This document shows positions 61,801-64,000 of a stretch of DNA of 64,000 bases, piece after piece. The position numbers and the translations under genes are program-made. A model generated the notes under the pieces. The model saw nothing but the letters and a program-made list of their open reading frames with translations. It made no database searches and was not told where the DNA came from. Positions within the stretch are counted from its first letter, which is position 1. Every line of letters begins with the position of its first letter. Source of the DNA: Parasponia andersonii (Eukaryota; Streptophyta; Magnoliopsida; Rosales; Cannabaceae); assembly GCA_002914805.1 (NCBI GenBank), contig JXTB01000126.1, positions 62,001-126,000 of the forward strand, read 5' to 3'.

Positions 61801-63476
61801 ATAATTTTTCATCACAGCATCCAAATCATTTTACAAAAAATTATAAATGAATTGAAAAGGATATTTATTTTACTTGTCCATATCCTAATGGCTTCGTTAA
61901 ACAGCCGAGAAAAATTTGATATAACGATATCCAATAAAAGTGGACTCTAGTAACTGTCTTTGGGAAAGCCACATAAAGCATAGATTCATGGGGCCAATGT
62001 AGGAAACATTTCACAAAAATGCTTCCAAGAAATGTTATCGTAAACGACAAAGGAGCACTTGAAACGGCTCACAAACACGACAAAATGAGAAAGAAAGAAT
62101 GCCACCAAACAACAAGAATAGAGAACAAATGGAACTTGATGCAACTCCGACAAAACTGAAAATTCTCATATTACGTTATCTTCGAAAATAAAGTGAATCC
62201 TCATACACAGTATACCCGAAGCTGTTAGTTCGTTCTTTGGCTGAAAGCCATTTATGGCTCTTCCAGAGTAAATATTGAGCTAAAATGCTCTCATTCACAA
62301 TAAATTTGATGACCGAAAAACGAAACCAGATGCAGAGCAATTACTCATTTGCTTGCACCTACTTAGTCCATTTCCACTATTTTTATTATGATCAAGTGCA
62401 TTTTATCGTAACAAATCCTGAGCTCTTTTTACCCATGTCTAAGGAAAAGTAGAAAGCATCAAAATAAATTGTTTTTGGGGATGCAATTTTTTAAAAAATC
62501 TAACTTGACATTGTTCTAACAGCTGTGTATAAACTTAAGTTTTCATCTTGTGCATACTATGAGGATTCATCTGAGGTAAAACGAAGTTAAAACTAGATTC
62601 ACTTATGTTCAAACATCAAGCAAAGGACAAGAACTACTATAAAAACGATCTAACAGACAAAATTTTCTTGATCTAGCTCAGAAATCATATGATCTTACAA
62701 CTCGAAAATTCCGAAACACGTTCTTTTTCCTCCCATTTATGAATGATTTATATTTCGATCCTTCAAAAATCGAAATCAGCATATAAATGAGTGCCTGCTT
62801 ACTCAAAATTTGATTGAAATACACGATTAAACAAGGAGAAGCAGCACTACCCTTAAACACAATGTAACAAACTTAAAAAAAATAATATAAAAAAAATAAT
62901 AATAACTTTCTTTAACATAAAAACCAAAATGCAAGATGGTATCCAGATCTGAATTTTCTTACCACATTATCCTAGCAACCAAACAGCAAGTAAAAACGAA
63001 AAGCATTCAGTAAACAAGAACAGCTAGACACAGAAAAAGTAGACAGACTAAAAATTAAACGCAAAATCGCTGACACAAGAACTAAGTTTCACCTGGCAAA
63101 GATTGTAGGTGAAGCTATCATAATTGTCGATCACAATTATGGGATTGGTGACCTTCTTCTTCGAAACCGGAGACCTCAAGTTCGACTCCGATACCGCCAT
63201 TGAAGCTTTTTCTGCAAACCCATTTCCTAACTTGACCCCAAAACGAAGTTCTGCACAGAAAAATCAAAAACCAGTGAAGCTTTACAAATAAAAAAACCAC
63301 CATAAAAACCAGAACACACACAAGAAGAGGGGGGGGGGGGGGGGGAGGGTGAGAGAAATACGAGAGGGAAAAGAGGGTGTTGAGAGGGAGGCTGGACGAG
63401 GGCCTTGAAGGGTTTTGGAAGAGAAGAAGGTCTTGGGTTGTTGAAGTGAAGCCTGAGAAGGAGCTATGGCAGCCAT
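50473..63476 (-). CDS. ASB: Anthranilate synthase beta subunit (glutamine amidotransferase), eight exons
   Basis: This plastid subunit releases ammonia from glutamine for the alpha subunit, which makes anthranilate from chorismate, the first step of tryptophan synthesis. Exons on the minus strand are 63476-63362, 63250-63093, 61092-61022, 60880-60843, 60754-60644, 60439-60340, 59712-59577 and 50577-50473. All junctions are GT/AG and the phases fit, giving 277 residues, like Arabidopsis ASB1. Residues 1 to about 60 look like a Ser-rich transit peptide. [14 protein letters not shown] (78-91) opens the class I amidotransferase domain, SPGPG is at 124-128, the nucleophile Cys153 lies in [16 protein letters not shown], and His248/Glu250 lie in [14 protein letters not shown]. 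Residue 129 is Ala where Arabidopsis has Thr. The last intron is 8999 bp and holds an antisense gypsy fossil; it separates Cys153 from the HPE motif. Confidence 0.95.
51338..53038 (+). repeat. 5' LTR of the intronic gypsy fossil
   Basis: About 1.7 kb, homologous to 57235-58955 throughout. It contains a TATA box (TATAAATA at 51886-51893) and a long (TA)n tract at 52916-52988 near its end. The exact start is uncertain by some 20 bases. Confidence 0.8.
53267..54715 (+). mobile_element. gag remnant of the intronic gypsy fossil
   Basis: 53267-53530 resembles the N-terminal part ([20 protein letters not shown], coiled-coil-like). 53783-54715 carries the capsid-like retrotrans_gag region ([20 protein letters not shown], then [19 protein letters not shown]). 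[15 protein letters not shown] knuckle-like motif follows, of the form seen in Tat-lineage elements. Fossil; no product is inferred. Confidence 0.8.
55035..55430 (+). mobile_element. Protease-region remnant of the intronic gypsy fossil
   Basis: [20 protein letters not shown] followed by [13 protein letters not shown] is the conserved C-terminal part of plant gypsy aspartic protease. The acidic linker toward reverse transcriptase follows. Confidence 0.75.
55548..56566 (+). mobile_element. Reverse transcriptase remnant of the intronic gypsy fossil
   Basis: 55548-55931 carries the N-terminal RT entry ([15 protein letters not shown], then [20 protein letters not shown]). 56006-56566 carries the palm ([32 protein letters not shown], and [20 protein letters not shown]). 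The aspartate-box position reads YVDN rather than YVDD. This is typical Ty3/gypsy RT in fossil form. Confidence 0.85.
56899..57186 (-). mobile_element. Antisense open frame before the 3' LTR of the gypsy fossil
   Basis: A 95-codon frame, [20 protein letters not shown] onward, Ser-rich at first and then acidic. It is antisense to the element (sense to ASB). Just upstream on the same strand are TATAAATA (57223-57216) and CAAACC before the ATG. Tat-lineage elements are known to carry extra, often antisense, frames between pol and the 3' LTR, and this may be a remnant of one. I recognise no domain. Confidence 0.4.
57235..58955 (+). repeat. 3' LTR of the intronic gypsy fossil
   Basis: About 1.7 kb, a direct copy of 51338-53038. 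The (TA)n tract at 58793-58847 is at the equivalent position to the one in the 5' LTR. The short frame at 57728-57937 is LTR sequence. Confidence 0.8.
59805..59964. mobile_element. Possible hAT-like MITE fragment in ASB intron 6
   Basis: GTTTTGAGCCCTAAAAG, then AAAAGCTGTGCCAAACAGGC at 59925-59960 resemble the terminal and subterminal words of common plant hAT MITEs (CCTGTTTGG-type ends). The left end is unclear. Confidence 0.3.
61093..63092 (-). other. ASB intron 2, 2.0 kb
   Basis: Spans exon 2 to exon 3. AT-rich with a poly-T run near 61188-61201. No embedded gene or element was recognised, and the short open frames here are chance. Confidence 0.8.
63329..63345. repeat. G17 homopolymer in ASB intron 1
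   Basis: Seventeen G on the plus strand (C17 in the sense of ASB), inside the 111-bp first intron just after exon 1. It is likely length-variable and hard to sequence. Confidence 0.95.
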
Positions 63477-63570
63477 GGCTTCAGTTCGGACTTGAGAGAG
63501 AGAGGGAGAAAACAAAAAACCAGAAAGAGAGGCAAAAAGGAAGCGTTATGATTCCGTGCATAGCAAAACT

Positions 63571-63580
63571 GATATATAGG
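63571..63580 (-). promoter_or_regulatory. Probable TATA box of ASB
   Basis: CCTATATATC on the minus strand lies about 95-105 bases before the ATG at 63476. Transcription would start near 63545, giving a leader of about 70 bases that contains the (CT)n tract at 63493-63504. Confidence 0.5.
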
Positions 63581-63898
63581 CAAAGAAATCTTCAAAGTTG
63601 GTAGCTGACGTGGCTAGCCAAGTGCCACCTGGATCATGACGTACCAATTTTTCACCTTTTGTTTTAAAAAAATGAATTTCATTCTTATGAGCGCAATTGC
63701 TAAAACTTTATTTTTTTTACACTCCGTGGTCTGCTTGATATATAAATTTTATATTATTAAAAATAGGACACATTTTAGATCATATGTCTTATTAGTCTGT
63801 CTCTACTCATGCCACTAAAATAACATTGCGTGTTATTTAAATTAGCCATTAACATATTTTGTTTTTCTTTTTTTTTTTTTTTTTTTCCTCAGTCACCT

Positions 63899-63911
63899 AA
63901 ACCCTAACCCT
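63899..63911 (+). promoter_or_regulatory. Telo-box motif upstream of ASB
   Basis: AAACCCTAACCCT equals nearly two plant telomere repeat units. AAACCCTAA (telo-box) is a known promoter motif of growth- and translation-related plant genes. It lies about 420 bases upstream of the ASB start and may belong to ASB or to a gene beyond the window. Confidence 0.45.
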
Positions 63912-64000
63912 CCTTCTAATCTCGGCTTCTTTGGTACCGTGAAATCAATGATGACACGACTTTTAATCTGAAAAATAAAAAATAAAAAGAAGACATCATT

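Noticed and set aside
63899-63911. Interstitial telomere
   Set aside because: Fewer than two repeat units; a telo-box promoter motif is the simpler reading.

Overview
This is a 64 kb piece of a plant nuclear genome, almost certainly a eudicot. It is AT-rich, has intron-split genes with GT/AG junctions, and carries Ty1/copia and Ty3/gypsy fossils, L1-type LINE remnants, many MITEs and long (TA)n and (GA)n tracts. The species cannot be fixed from the sequence alone. Only two host protein genes are well supported. One is a four-exon xyloglucan endotransglucosylase/hydrolase (XTH27/28-like, + strand, 40474-42968). The other is an eight-exon plastid anthranilate synthase beta subunit, the glutamine amidotransferase (ASB, - strand, 63476 down to 50473).

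Layout: 1-4185 is a degraded Ty1/copia element on the - strand, interrupted by what looks like a solo LTR of another family. 5061-6448 is a LINE remnant (+). 6449-10771 is a Ty3/gypsy-type fossil whose two LTRs face each other in inverted orientation. 11569-13768 is a probable solo LTR. 17375-21168 is a CACTA-like DNA transposon remnant enclosing a second LINE 3' end (-). 21.2-40.3 kb is AT-rich intergenic DNA with several MITE families, an array of short hairpins (26.44-27.51 kb), a 10-base assembly gap, and a 1.22 kb block present twice without any difference I could see (23418-24640 and 31660-32882). 36.3-38.5 kb is more GC-rich, with promoter-like motifs but no recognised gene. XTH follows, then about 7 kb of intergenic DNA, then ASB.

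The most notable architecture is in ASB. Its last intron (50578-59576, 8999 bp) contains a whole LTR-to-LTR Ty3/gypsy fossil (51338-58955) lying antisense to the gene. The intron separates the exons carrying the catalytic Cys of the amidotransferase from the final exon carrying its His-Pro-Glu motif. All eight ASB exons still join in frame, so the gene looks functional despite the insertion.

XTH works in the cell wall and ASB in tryptophan synthesis in plastids; nothing here suggests they cooperate. Seven copies or fragments of one MITE family, mostly sitting in or beside (TA)n tracts, are the second recurrent theme.
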